The translations under genes and the position numbers were made by a program. Below the pieces are notes generated by a model. The model saw only the letters and a list, made by a program, of their open reading frames with translations. It was not told the origin of the DNA and searched no databases. Below, piece by piece: positions 12,921-24,800 of a stretch of DNA of 64,000 bases. The stretch lies in contig OY855903.1 in the NCBI GenBank assembly GCA_963693305.1, forward strand, positions 20,338,255 through 20,402,254, read 5' to 3'. Every line of letters begins with the position of its first letter. Positions within the stretch are counted from its first letter, which is position 1. The DNA comes from Meandrina meandrites. Its lineage: Eukaryota; Cnidaria; Anthozoa; Scleractinia; Meandrinidae.

Positions 12921-14795
12921 AATTTCCATGGCAGACTACAACAGACTACAACGGCGGATAATGGTTTTCAACATTTTTCCAGCCTTTACACTTAGATGGG
13001 TCAGAACTACAACTCTTTATGAGTTGCTATTACAAAACTCGTATGAAATAACAGCCCAATCATTAGTCAGCAAGTTGTGATTATTTTATTGACATAAGTA
13101 GTTACCACTGCAATAGTCGCACTGGTTAAAAACACCATCGATTTCAGATTTCAGTGCTAATAACCAAAAATGAACTCGTCGACCCCCGTTTTTTTAATTA
13201 TTTAGTTATTATCAGCATGCCATGACACAACGTTTGGCAAAGTTAAAAAAGGTTCTTTCAGAGGGGTTCAGAGCCACCTTAAGTTTTGAATGATGTGACG
13301 ATATGATTTGTTTCTGATTGTTACTAACCATTATCAAACTCACTAATACTGAATACTAAACATTTCCCTTCTAAACACGATCTGTCATTGAACACGAAAA
13401 GCGTTTACTAAAGTTTGATACTGAATTAAGTTACAAATTCAACAATAAATAAAGAACTAAGAGACCTGAAGTCTCAAAACCCATACGTGCTTCAATATTT
13501 TTCCTATGTCCCTTGAATTTGCTAACTGTCTAACTGTTCCCGACAGTTTACTCTTTGTCTGTTAGTCAAGCCAGTATAATTTTTCTACGTTGTAAATAAG
13601 TCACTAAGTCATGAGTCTATGAGTCAAATTTTAAATTACAGTCAACAAATATAAGCTAACTGCAACCAAACTAGGGGTCATGAATGGTCCCTCAAAATTT
13701 TACAGTGCTCGCAAAATTAGGCTTCTGCTCGAAATGCTCGCAAAATTTTATTGGGTGCTCGTTTGCAAGTGCGCGCATATTTTAAAAGTACCAGCATGCT
13801 CGGTTTTAAGTGGAGGTAGTTATTTTGAAAATGCTCGTTGCTCGCAAGGCTAACTTTTGTCAATGCTCGAGCTGGCAAAGAAAAACGCTGTGCTCGCACG
13901 CTTGTTTACTATCCATGCAAAGCTCATTCGATACCCCTCAAACTGGAGTGGAACTAACCCTACGTGAGCAAACCGAAACGTCTCTTGTCGCTTCTTTGCC
14001 ATATACATTGCAGTAATAATTATGTACACAGGCAGCCGCGACTGAATAGATCATATTAAAATCACATTGACGTATCGATTGAATTATAGAACAGGGCATC
14101 TCAACAGTGAGTGAAACAGTGAGTGCACTCTTTTTTTTATTAGAACCTTTTTATAAGAACGTTGTGGCTGAGATTTACCAAAATTTTAAAGCCATGTTAA
14201 GAATATACCCCAGGCTGATAGTCGGAGAACGTCTTCTTGTTAAATGTGCAGTATAAATAAATCAGAAAATAAATGCAAAACTGTGGTTTATAACAGTACA
14301 ATGAACTCGATGCTTAAAAGGAAATACCTTACATTGACAATGCTGTTTATGTAGAACATATCAATTTGTAGCCCAACTAAGACTTACAACATGTAACTTA
14401 AGAACGTCGTAAGTGCATTTTCAGCCTCGATCGAATCGTAAAAAAATAAGAATGCTCAGCCTCAGCCCCAAAATTAGACGTTCTTAGATAAAAAGAAAGA
14501 GTATATCAGTGCGTTCACTTCGCGCGTTATTTCTACATCGCTGGGTGCAAATGGAAAATAAACACAAGTATTTAATTTCTTTTTGTTAACTGAGTAAAAG
14601 TGAATATTGGTCATTCAGTTAAATTAATACCATGTAATCAGACAATTGCAAGACGCATTAAGTTTTCAAAACTGACCGCTGTCGTCTGATTTCTTCATTC
14701 AATTTACTCATCGTAATGTGTTTACAATTGAAAGACTTGAGGTGTTATCTCCATAAGCCAAACATCTGGGGCAATCCCAGCAAGGCCGTGCGCTC
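12921..14795. other. Intergenic, no gene recognised
   Basis: AT-rich sequence between the dynein LIC side and the first PLA2-like gene. At 13,700-13,900 the hexamer TGCTCG recurs about nine times, an irregular pattern that may be an old repeat remnant. I see no conserved open frame, RNA gene or intact transposon. Confidence 0.4.
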
Positions 14796-14799
14796 ATTT

Positions 14800-14881
14800 T
14801 ATAAAGGACTCGCATCAGCGTAAGTTCAGTACAGTTTACCTCACGACCAATAAGAGACAAGAAGAGAACATTGCAGGGAAG
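14800..14881 (+). promoter_or_regulatory. TATA box and 5'UTR exon of PLA2-like gene A
   Basis: TATAAA at 14,800-14,805 is followed about 75 bases later by a donor-like GAAG|GTAGGC (intron starting at 14,882). A matching acceptor ATCATTGCAG ends at 15,750, two bases before the start codon. The layout (TATA, short leader exon, intron ending just before ATG) is the same in PLA2-like gene B, which supports the prediction. The transcription start is not determined. Confidence 0.5.
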
Positions 14882-15752
14882 GTAGGCCTTCTAAAAGGAA
14901 TTCTCATCTGAACTTAAAGTCAAACAAGTATTTTGTATAAGCTGTCATCCTGCTATATATTTTAAATGTGCCCGAGTTGCTTTGATCTGAACTTTACGAT
15001 TAGCAAAATACAATTTGCGTTCATCTATTCAGTAACAGAGAGGAACGTGAATGCTATGACTGGCAAATTTAGCTCTGTATAAATGATACCTGATTAAAAC
15101 AGCACAAAAGCACAAGCCGAACATCAAATAAATCAGTTTTTAAGGAGAGCTTAGTCGGGGACACTAAAGTATGAAAGTCTGTTTCATTTTCGTTGAGTTG
15201 TGATCGAGGATTTTCCATTGCAGATTGCCTGGTATCATGGAAATAAGGAGTAAACGACATCCTCAAACTCAAGGTCTCTTATTTTTTTGGCTGGGGAACT
15301 GTTTATTTTTGGGAAGAAATGGAAGATGTGACATTTTCAAGACGAAAATCTAAAAAAAGTACCCTTGCGTTTGTTAGCCCAAGAGTGTTCAAAACTGTAA
15401 AAAAAAAGGAAAATCCCAAATTACATCTTGCAAAAAATTAAAAAGGAAACGTTACTACATAAACGTGTTGTTCTACTGCTTCCACTTGATTGGTCACACA
15501 CAATAGTCTCAAAATTGAGCCCTCGATCAACTTTTAATCCTGGGTTAGTGATAATCGGCTCTCGAACAACCTGGCCCCAGCTGGTCGGTATAAGTTTTAT
15601 ATGAATGTTGCACTTCAGGGGGTCGGCCATAAACTTGCCTCCTGTACTCAGTGTCATTCTTCACCAGAATCAGTTCTTAACTTTGCGTTCAGATAGTGTA
15701 AGGGGTTAGATGTTAAGCATGTTTTTTATTCCTCGATTATATCATTGCAGCC

Positions 15753-17619
15753 ATGAAGATGTCTGGTATTTTCACGCTATGTATGGTGCTACTGCTGATG
15801 TCTTTGCATGTTAGCGGGACGGGAATGTCAACCGCAAGCTCGTGTCCCGTGCACGTGTACGTCAATGGCTGTAGCATCCCGTGTGGCTCTCCGTTTCCAT
15901 ACAAAGCCATGTTCACTCCTGCTTGTAACAAGCATGACGTCTGCTACAGTTGTGTAAGATGTTAAATTATTTTAAAGCAGCAACATTATGAAAATGTTGA
16001 ATTATTGAATAGTTGCAGTGAACTGGAAGCTCGTTCAAAATAACTACGTGCAGATATAAAAAAAAACGAAAACAAAAAGAAAACGATTAAGTGAAAAAAT
16101 ACATCAAATAAACAGTTGTAATCTTCGACTTTCCTTTCAAGTTACTTTACATAATTTGCATTGAACACCTCAAGAGATTATAGACTGAGTAAAAGACGTC
16201 TCGGATCTTCGCGCGCTTATTCTATTCCATGCCAGAGGGATGGCTACGATTTAAGCCTTATTATTATTCCATCATTGCACCGTTTTACCATAATTATTAG
16301 GACAAAAGAACGCGCAAAATATGCTACGTTATCACACTGTAGAACAGGGCAAAAATACGGACTGAAAGAGTAGCGACAAAATGGCCGAACCAAACTTTAT
16401 TTTATTAGTGGAATAATAAATCCCTTATTCGATGGTTTAACATATAATACGAGCGGACATTTTGCTCATTGCTCGTATTTTTCCTCGCCTCTTCGGGGCT
16501 CGGAAAATACTACGCAACTCGCAAAATATCCGCGCGTATCGAATATGGTGTATGTAATACAGGCATTCGTATAGCGTCTCTTGATTGGCTGTTTATCGTA
16601 CAAAATTCTTAACATAGAACAAATATCATTTTCTACCCTGGGTCGATGGTAACCTACAGATATAGCGGTTTTTAACTGAATGTCAAAACTGCTTCGGAAT
16701 TGGATATCGACGCTATGTGATTGGTTTAAAAACTCACGCATAACCTCCTCAGCCAATTAGATGCAAAAGCAAATTAACCAATTGCGACTTGGTCTCGCGC
16801 GCTTTCCCGCGCTTGGCACCGGCTTCGTGTATTTGCTTTGTGTTTTCTTTGGTTCATCGTGTTGTTTGCGTTTTTAGTGATTAGCCACCTTAGTCTTGCG
16901 GCGAGCGCAAAACTTGGTGAAGTCAGGAAATTTCGCGCCAAATCGGTAAGCGGGAAGAGAACACCTGGGTTCTAGGCTGGTGATTAGTGAGCAATTTCGA
17001 TCTCAGTAGCGTCGTAAAACTAAAACCAAAGTAATCGTTATGGGCAATTACAAAGGAAGCAAACAATCCAGTGAACCAATCAAACTCGAGGCAAATACAC
17101 GTTGCCGGCACGTCGCGAAGCTCGAGAAAACTTGTGCAAACAAGTCACGATTGGTTTGTTTTACTTCTGATTGGTTGAGAAAGTGGCGCGAGTGTTTTTT
17201 AAACCAATCACTAAGCTTAGTAATACAAACCCAAAGCGAACCACAAGTTTTGATACTCAAGTGAAAACCAGTCTATAACTTTTTTTATAATCAACTGATT
17301 ATTTGTTAAATCAGTATTTTTTTCGCTATAGGGTCAGCTATACGGATGGACTCAAGCCCAGTGCGACAAATCTTTTCAAAACGACATGTACAAAGAATGT
17401 GAGCGCAGCGCCACGAGAAAACGGTTCTTGACAAGCCTGTGGAACTGGGTCAAGGGACTGGTATCGGATAAGGTGAAGCGTTGCAAGGCAGGGGCTGATG
17501 TGTATTACAACGCGGTCTACCACTTCGGCCATGCAAACTTCGTGAAAGTGTCACCGGCCTGGTGCAACGCTGCCTGTGCAAAAAGCCTTGGTGATCCTAA
17601 CACAGTGTTGAATGGATAA
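15753..17619 (+). CDS. Secreted phospholipase A2-like protein, conodipine/group XIV type (gene A)
   Basis: Two coding exons, 15,753-15,953 and 17,332-17,619 (stop TAA), joined in phase 0, give about 162 aa. Residues 1-22 form a hydrophobic signal peptide. The mature part begins with several cysteines and contains FTPAC followed by KHDVCY, the His-Asp PLA2 active-site motif; the intron falls directly after the next cysteine. Exon 2 opens with a YGW segment and carries further cysteines ending in WCNAAC. These features match conodipine-like and microbial-type (group XIV) PLA2s, which hydrolyse the sn-2 ester of phospholipids outside the cell; digestive, defensive or venom roles are all possible. 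There is an extra cysteine in the SIPCG segment that gene B lacks. AATAAA lies at 17,688. It is the tandem partner of gene B, 4.7 kb downstream. Enzyme activity is inferred. Confidence 0.85.
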
Positions 17620-17687
17620 GAACGTCGCAAAGATACGAAGCTGAATATAGCCAGAAAAATCATTTAGTGTAGTCTATTGCTGGTACT

Positions 17688-17693
17688 AATAAA
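17688..17693 (+). terminator. Polyadenylation signal of PLA2-like gene A
   Basis: AATAAA lies about 70 bases after the stop codon of gene A and is the first canonical hexamer downstream. Confidence 0.6.
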
Positions 17694-18006
17694 CAGCTGT
17701 AAATGAGTACATTTTGTATATTATTTCGCACAAGAATAGCACACGAACGTTTAACAGGCAATAATACTCTAAATCAACTCAACAAATACTTTGCAAACGT
17801 CCTTCCTGCCATTTTGTTGAGATTTTTCTCTATGTCTGAAAGCTTTCACTGATAACCATCTTCGTTTGTAATTTTTATAAACATTTACTATCCATATCTA
17901 TCTAGCTATACCTTCCTACCTACCATCTTTCTTTTGTCACCCTATCACGTATCGATATTTTATCTCATCGCTTTTTAAATTTTGTGACCGTTTGTTTCCA
18001 TCTTCA

Positions 18007-18065
18007 CTTAGCATTTTATGCCCCTGATGAAGGATAGCATTGTCTATCCGAAATATTGGGCTAAG
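18007..18065 (+). ncRNA. Hammerhead-ribozyme-like motif, Penelope/retrozyme type
   Basis: CTGATGA (18,024-18,030) is followed by a 6-bp stem II, GGATAG/CTATCC (18,032-18,037 with 18,044-18,049), and then GAAA (18,050-18,053). These are the conserved core blocks of a hammerhead. Stem I is GCCC (18,020-18,023) with GGGC (18,058-18,061), extended after an internal loop by CTTA (18,007-18,010) with TAAG (18,062-18,065). Stem III is minimal (A18,053 with U18,056), putting the scissile position after 18,057. An unpaired extra A at 18,031 departs from the strict consensus. From memory, motifs with a tiny stem III occur in Penelope-like elements and metazoan retrozymes. No reverse transcriptase is visible nearby. 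Activity untested. Confidence 0.5.
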
Positions 18066-19300
18066 AAAAATACACCTTTTTACAGCTGTTCGATCAGCCT
18101 TGCATTTTAAAATTTCCTCATCTTTCTGTTGACCTGTTTGTTCCTCGATCTATCGATTTATTGATCTGGTTGCTATCTATCAGCTTTGCGGCGTTTCGCT
18201 CCTTCCCACCATTCTTCGCGTTAAAACTCTCCTCAATGTTATAGCAGACCAGTCTCCTCTCAAGGTCTTCCCTGATCGATCTTCTAAATTACAAGATGGC
18301 GGCTTGTTGCATAATTGCCGGTGAACGTTTCTGGGTTTGCTGTATTTTTTTAAAAATTCTTCATAAATCCATTCATCAATTTTTTTTTCTCGTTCGTCGA
18401 TTCACGCGGTCCGGCTGCTAGATTCACACGAATAAGCGACAGTAACTCAAACGACAATATCGTGAAAAAATATATATTTATTCTGCATAACTTATGTTTG
18501 AAATGAGAAAATGTTTTTGAAGAACTATGCTATGTATATCGGCACTAGGAAATGATTCAAACTAAATGATCATGTACTTCAAATTGTTTTTCACGCCTAA
18601 TAAGGATTATCGCTCTTTTTTTCGGGAAGGTTTCCAAAAAGCATTCGCATCAGAAAGCTAATTCTCACAGGATTGTTTGTGTTTCCGCATTGTTTGAACT
18701 TTTAAAGCGTCCTGAAAATATACCAAATAGGATTTTAATAAAACGTGATTTTTCACTGACATTGGCTTGTTTAAGTGCTATTTGCAACACCCACGATACG
18801 TGTAAACCACGATTAATTGAAGTTTGTTCAACATACGAAACTTATATCACAATTTGGCATTCTGATTGGTTATGTGTCAGGCCGAAATTTCCAATAAATA
18901 TCACTAAGATGGACCGCTCAACAATTAATTTCTTCCATTTGCTTAACTTGATTCCCAACAAACGAAAACATTTTTGATAAGTTCAAACCTCTCCAAACCT
19001 TTTTTTACGTTAAGCCGACAAATGTGTTTAATAAAATTTTATTGAACTAGCTGGTTACAGTAGAAATTTGTAGTTTAGAAAGCATTTTATTACATTTTTT
19101 TTTTGCAAAAATGAGCTTTCAGTTCGGTCTATAAACTTGCCCTAAAACGTGCAATAATTTAGTTATATATACGTATCTCCCAGTCGTTCAATAACATCCA
19201 CACTGATCCATTTATTGACTGGCTTGCAGTTTTATCTACCGGTGTTTTGTTGTTACTATCTGATCCTCTACAGCTCCTAGACTGAATCCAAGTCTACTTT
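18066..19300. other. Intergenic, no gene recognised
   Basis: AT-rich sequence with homopolymer runs. A YY1-like AAGATGGCGGC at 18,293 is the only motif noticed; the frame opened by its ATG closes after roughly 40 codons and resembles nothing I recognise. The stretch may include remnants of the element that carried the hammerhead-like motif. Confidence 0.35.
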
Positions 19301-19314
19301 ACATAGGTAGGTAA

Positions 19315-19613
19315 AAAAGGTGAAGTCTGTATACGAGCCTAGTGGCTCATCAGGCCGGAGCTTATCCCGGTTTCCGTAGCATGAAGCGACTAAGAGTATT
19401 TCTACTCCCCCTGGATGGGATGCTAGTCCATCGCAGGGTTACCCCAAGCAGTAAATTCGCCGGTACCTATCTATACACCTGGGTGGAGAGAGGCACTTTG
19501 AGAGTAAAGTGTCTTGCTCAAGAACGCAACGCAACGCTGTGCCCCGGCCAGGGCTCGAGCCTGGACCGTTCGATCCGGAGTCCAACGAACTCACCATTAG
19601 GCCACCGTGTCCC
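19315..19613 (-). mobile_element. tRNA-derived SINE, minus orientation, with target duplication
   Basis: This is the reverse complement of the SINE at 1,724-2,028. Read on the minus strand it shows the GGTGGCCTAATGG A-box region, a B-box-like GGCTCGAGCCC, the CTCTCTCCACCCAGGTGTA body and the GGCCACTAGGCTC-type end. It is flanked by near-identical 14-mers, ACATAGGTAGGTAA (19,301-19,314) and ACATAAGTAGGTAA (19,616-19,629), the expected signature of LINE-mediated insertion. The B-box has diverged, so the copy is probably inactive. Confidence 0.85.
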
Positions 19614-19629
19614 ATACATAAGTAGGTAA

Positions 19630-19888
19630 GGACTAGTGTAATATAAAGCTGCTAAAACTCAAGCTGGTCAAACGGAGAGGCAACTGTAGCCACAAGTTGA
19701 ACCTTCTTACAGACTTACGCTAGATGGCTAAACGGACTAGGACACTTTCTTACAAATATCACTGGCAAAAAAGCTATTTCATTTCAAGACGGTCCATGTA
19801 ACCAAAATGCAAACGAATAAAGTACGATCAGCTTGCCTTAATTCGTGTGGCGAAACGGTGAAAAATCTGCACCGACTTTCGTGTGAAC
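19630..19888. other. Short intergenic spacer
   Basis: Nothing recognised between the SINE and the next MITE. Confidence 0.3.
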
Positions 19889-20279
19889 TTAAAGGGGCAC
19901 TGTCACGGATGTTTTTTGACTTTTTTAGTAAAACAGCACCAAAATTACGACTTATTACTTTCAAGCATGCAGGAAATGCCCCTAGAACGTAAAGGGAAGG
20001 ATATCTAGCAAATAGCTTAAAAAAGAGGGTAACCATAAATAGTTTTCATCAATTTTTCCAAACCACAAGGACAGAACTTGAAAAAGTCAGGCTGACTTTT
20101 TCAAGTTGAGATCAGAAGTTCCCGACGGTACCACAGTGATATCACTCTATATTTAGCTTCAGTACACTGGTATAGTAATTTTACGAAAACCTGACCACTG
20201 TTAATAGGTTTACAATGGTGTAAACATGTTTTTGGGCTGTTGAATTTTTGAAGTTATGCTCGTGACAGTGCCCCTTTAA
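19889..20279. mobile_element. TTAA-flanked MITE, copy 2
   Basis: Same family as the element at 5,383-5,774. The ends are TTAAAGGGGCACTGTCACGG and GTGACAGTGCCCCTTTAA, with an almost collinear interior. This copy has the more perfect inverted termini. Confidence 0.8.
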
Positions 20280-20888
20280 ATACCGAGGTCATCGCAATTG
20301 AACGGCGAAAGTGTATGCAAGAAGGCGTTAGTTTTTAACTTGCGCCTACTTGTTAAGTTTGGTCAGGTCTTTTGTTTGATTTGATCAGAGCATAAAACTC
20401 TATTTACACTGCATATTGTAGCTCGAAAAATTTTGGTCAAAAGTTTTGCTCGGAGAATCAAGGCAAAGGTCAATCTTTTGGTTGGCAATGATTGTTACTG
20501 TTGAAAAGAATGATAAAATCATACATGCATACATAAAATCAGATGCATAAAATCAGACGTGGAAAACGTCGAAAACTAGTCTGTATTCAGTCGCAGAAAA
20601 TGCTGATTCTAATGTGATGATGAAAAAAAGTGTTCTCTAGGGAATGTTTACGAAACAAAAGTGGTTTTTACTCTCGGGTGCTGATTGAAAAATGATCTTA
20701 AAACGTTTTTGACATGCGACATTTCAATTTTTTGCGGATTTTTCTAATGCGAGTGAATTCAGTTTACCTGTTGAAGTGGTACTAAAGTTTCTGAAGTGCT
20801 ATAGTACGTAGAATGGGAAGTGATACTTTAGTACTTGAAGCTATCTATCTTATAAGAGCCAAGGGTGTGTCGGTTTTAAACACAAGGA

Positions 20889-20975
20889 TATAAAATAACT
20901 CAGTTTACCTTGTAACATCGCCTTTTAGGTTGTCACTTTCCAACGGTCAGAGATCTTAAGAATACGAATTTGAAG
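20889..20975 (+). promoter_or_regulatory. TATA box and 5'UTR exon of PLA2-like gene B
   Basis: TATAAAA at 20,889-20,895 is followed by a leader ending in a donor-like TGAAG|GTTAGT (intron from 20,976). The acceptor TTTTTACAG ends at 22,279, seven bases before the ATG. The structure parallels gene A. The leader intron contains a TTAA-flanked MITE. Confidence 0.45.
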
Positions 20976-21755
20976 GTTAGTATGCAGACACGGTATGTAT
21001 GTATATATATAAGTTTATCTGGATTCAGTATCACGACAAGGATGTTTTGGATGAATTGAAATTATACATTTTTATAAATACAGGTAGTATTACATTTTTC
21101 AATTACGCTGCTCTATATTACATTGTCTATACACTACAAAGCAGCATGCAATAGAAAAAACATCTCAAATTCGTTTTTTATCGTACAGTGAAAGTAGCAC
21201 AGTGAATCAGTTTTTCGTTCGCAAACCGATGTAAACCAATCAAATGGCCCGTATCACATTTTTCACTGATTTTTAGTTTTCTCGCGATGTCTGTCCGCCG
21301 ATGAGAAGTCTTTTGGCTTTTGACTTTTCAAAGTCATGCTCATGATTACGGATAGTGACCCTCTTAATAAAACTGCGAAGGAAATGTAAGATAAATGGTC
21401 ATTTCTCAGTTCTCGGTGATCAGGCTGCATTTTGTTAATTCTCTCGAGCTCCTGACTTGCACACTTAATTACGTATCGATGTATTTATTATTATATTCAA
21501 CAAGGGAGGCAGTGTTTCATAGCATCACCCCAAACGCCGACAAAAGAGTTGAAAATACGACGCGTAACGGAATATTTCTAACGAGCTTCAAGGTGTTTGG
21601 AAATGAGATGAAACTCTCTCGAGCGTTTAAAATATCTTATCAACCAAAACCAAAACTGAGAAGAAACGGAGAAGTAGAGTCGTAAAAGTCTATGCTGACA
21701 CATATCCAAGTACCGACAAGGTTATGATTTCCTTCTGTTTTAACTTGATGAATTA

Positions 21756-22190
21756 TTAAAGGAGGTGTGTCACGGGATTTTTACCTGTTACCTAGCTTCT
21801 TTGTGCCTCGTGGCACATGAGGCCTCCACAGAATACCTCCAATTTTCTCTGTTGGCTGCAGCAGCCCTTGCCTCATCCCATGTACGCCATCCCGCACTGT
21901 TCCTCTCTCTCTCGACTGTTCTTCGCCAGGTGGTGATGAATTATGAATTAATGTCACGGCTTTTTGAACAGCCAAAAATAAATTTGTGTCGTAGGAAACC
22001 TAAAAAAATAATGGTAAATTTTTGTTAACAATTGCTATATTAGAGCACTGAAACTGTTAACAAGCGTCTTTGACTGCGGATGATTTGGATGGAAATGGAC
22101 TTAGAAATTGAGGCTTACGTTGCCTATCACCAATTCCAGAAAAGTTTAGACCAAAAATCCGTGAAATCCACATGACATTGCTCCTTTAAT
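21756..22190. mobile_element. TTAA-flanked MITE of a different subfamily
   Basis: It begins TTAAAGGAGGTGTGTCACGG and ends CATGACATTGCTCCTTTAA, again bordered by TTAA, with imperfect inverted termini. The interior is unlike the 5.4-kb and 19.9-kb copies. It lies inside the predicted 5'UTR intron of PLA2-like gene B. Confidence 0.6.
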
Positions 22191-22286
22191 CAGGTTGAGA
22201 AGAAAAAAGTAAAGACGATTAATGTGGTGGTAGAGAACTTTTATCAGTGAAAAAAAAAAAAAAAAATTTCTTTTTACAGAGCCAAC

Positions 22287-22808
22287 ATGAGAATGGTACC
22301 TTTTCTCGCGATCACCTTGCTGTTGATGCTGTCGATGAACCCGGAAGTGACGTCACAGTCAGACTGTAAGATAAAAACTAATGGTTGCAGTGTTCCATTT
22401 GACCTTCCGTTCATCTACAAAAAGACGCTTACTCCAGCTTGCGTCAAACACGATGTCTGCTATTCCTGTGTAAGATCCGGAATGAGTTTGTCATTTTGTC
22501 ACTTTTCAATTGCAAGTCGTGCTGACGCCTTGTAAGCTAAGAGAATCGAGCCATACTGGGGACGAGAATGCGATGGTATTCCTATTCCTTCGCTTGCCCT
22601 CATCTCCCTTGTCATGAAAGTAAACGACGTGACTCGAGAGATATTCTAATGAGTTATCTCTCCAGATGCTGTAGCAGCGTAGCGTCTTTAATTGGTTGTC
22701 ATTTAAGCACAAAAAAGCCAAACCGAGGACAAAACAATTTGATAACCATGGAATTTTTCTGGGAGGAATCTTAGTAGTTTTTTACGCGAGGAAAAAATGC
22801 AAGCACTA

Positions 22809-22891
<83 letters not shown>

Positions 22892-23323
22892 TTTAAACAG
22901 GGGGCGATCTCAAATAAAGTGGTTTTCAGAACGGCCCTGTGTGTCAGTTTGTCAACATTTCAGTGGCCCAAGCGAAGATTCCGTTCTTTCTGAAGCAAGC
23001 ATGTGCCTATGCTAATATCAAAATATTTTTACACTTCACAGGGTGAGAAGTATGGATGGAATCAAGGTCAGTGCGACAAAGCGTTCAAACGCGACATGTA
23101 CAAGCTGTGCGAGAAAAAGGCTAGAAAACGTTGGTTCTTCCCGATCCCTAATCCGGCAGACTTGTTAAACAAAGTTAAGAGGTGTAAGAAGTATGGTGCA
23201 GACGTGTACTATAAAGCTGTTGCTACTTTTGGCAAATTGTACTGGGAGAAAAATCCACCATCCTGGTGCAATCCACTCTGCGCCAAAAATCTTGGAGACC
23301 CTACTAAGCTCCTTGACGTTTAG
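22287..23323 (+). CDS. Secreted phospholipase A2-like protein, conodipine/group XIV type (gene B)
   Basis: Two coding exons, 22,287-22,469 and 23,042-23,323 (stop TAG), joined in phase 0, encode about 154 aa. A signal peptide covers roughly residues 1-24. The core matches gene A: NGCSVPF, LTPAC and KHDVCYSC end exon 1, then exon 2 opens with a YGW segment, followed by spaced cysteines and WCNPLC. The His-Asp dyad is present, so catalysis is plausible. It differs from A in having Phe instead of Cys in the SVPF segment and more basic residues in exon 2. The coding intron sits at the same codon as in gene A, showing tandem duplication from an intron-bearing ancestor; here the intron holds a long TAA microsatellite. 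It could be a digestive, defence or venom phospholipase; the sequence alone does not say which. Confidence 0.85.
22812..22892. repeat. (TAA)n microsatellite, about 26 units
   Basis: An uninterrupted run of TAA/AAT trinucleotides in the coding-region intron of PLA2-like gene B. Its length suggests it is polymorphic. Confidence 0.95.
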
Positions 23324-23556
23324 GAAGACAAAGTAAAATATTCAAAACGGACGGAAAAGAAGCATTATTATACTAGAAAACTACACCATGTAACGAAAAA
23401 TGAAATTAAAAGAAGTGTATGAACACACCATGATGTTGTAGACGGAAAAACATGTGCATTCATTTCTTGCTGTTAATATACACAGAGCGGTATTTCGCCT
23501 TCTTTGTCACTTTTTCTTCCCCGGAGACCCTGGGGCAGTTAGTCAGAACGAGAAGA

Positions 23557-23562
23557 AATAAA
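23557..23562 (+). terminator. Candidate polyadenylation signal of PLA2-like gene B
   Basis: AATAAA about 235 bases after the stop codon. The longer distance than in gene A makes it less certain. Confidence 0.4.
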
Positions 23563-24051
23563 CTTTTGTCGTTTCAATTTTTTCCGGGTTTATTTCGAAC
23601 GCTTTCTCTCTTTATATTTTCTTTCAAAGTTTACGTCCAAAGATTAATATAGTCTTCTTGATTTGTTTCAAAAGCATACCCGATTTTCAGACCAAAAAGT
23701 ATTTAATAATAATAATGATAATATATAATAATACTCGAGCGTGAAATTCTAAAACGTCTCGTTATTGCGCAACTAGAGAGATCGCATATCCAAACATATC
23801 CACAGATTGCAGGTTTGTTTTTGAATAGGTACTCTTACGGTTATAGAAGTAAACAAAGCCACGCCCAGAAAGGATAAGCCTGCTATGAGCAGACGCGTTT
23901 CTCCTCCACGTTTGTGGGAGAAGAAAGAGTGTAACAAGCCCAAAGGACGTCTGCCATATATGAGGCTAAATACAGGGATTATTTATGGTTCCTTAGAATT
24001 TTAACTATTTTAAAACTAATTTGTTATTGGCAATAAATACATCAGTACAAG

Positions 24052-24800
24052 ACAAGCCAAAGGGAAGAAAGAAGGAAATTGGGGCAAGATAAAAGTAAGC
24101 CAAGGGAATGAGACAAGACTAAAAGGGAAGAGGAGAGGGCGAAGAGAATTGGGGCGAGACAAAAATAGTAAACCAAGGGACTGGGACGAGTCTAAAAGGA
24201 AAGAGGACAAGACGAAAGGAATTGAGGCGAAACAAAGAGTGAGCCAAGAGAATGGGACGAGACTAAAAGGAAAGAGGAGAGCACGAAGGGAATTGGGGCG
24301 AGACAAAAAGTAAGTCAAGGGAGTGGAGCGAGACTAAAACGGGAAGAGGTGAGGGCGAAGGGAAATGAGGCGAGACAAAAAGTGAGCCGAGGGAGGGGAG
24401 CGAGACTAACAGGGAAATGGAGAGTACGAAGGGAATTGGGGCGAGACAAAAAAGCCGAAGTAGTGGGCCAGATTAAAGAAATGGAACTTGAGTATATAGC
24501 AGATAAGGTGACGCCAGAGAGATTGGGGTGAGGCAAAAAGTACGCCAATTAATGGAGTGGAACAGGCTAAAAATTAAGAAAAGAGGAATGGTCGAGGAGA
24601 ATTGGAATAATTCCCCCAGACAACAAGTAAGGCAAGAGAAAAGGACGAGGCAAAAAGGAGAAAGAGTGAGCGCGGGGACTAGCAGCGATGAAAAAAGTAC
24701 CTCCGAGAGAATGGGAGCGAAGAAAACAATGAGAGAGGGGAAAGACAATTGGCGGAAAATCCGGCGCCTGGAACTGGGGTACACTTTCGAAAAGTCCTTA
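24052..24800. repeat. Purine-rich minisatellite, period about 71 bp (unit 1)
   Basis: The motif ATTGGGGCGAGAC, with variants, recurs near 24,079, 24,150, 24,220, 24,292, 24,364, 24,434 and 24,521, about 71 bases apart. It alternates with GGGACGAGACTAAAA-like blocks. One strand is strongly purine-biased. Shorter versions head units 2, 3 and 4. Its long open frames on both strands come from the repeat composition, not from genes. Confidence 0.85.

Noticed and set aside
24052..24800. CRISPR-like array
   Set aside because: Repeats are degenerate, spacers are not unique, and the context is an animal genome.
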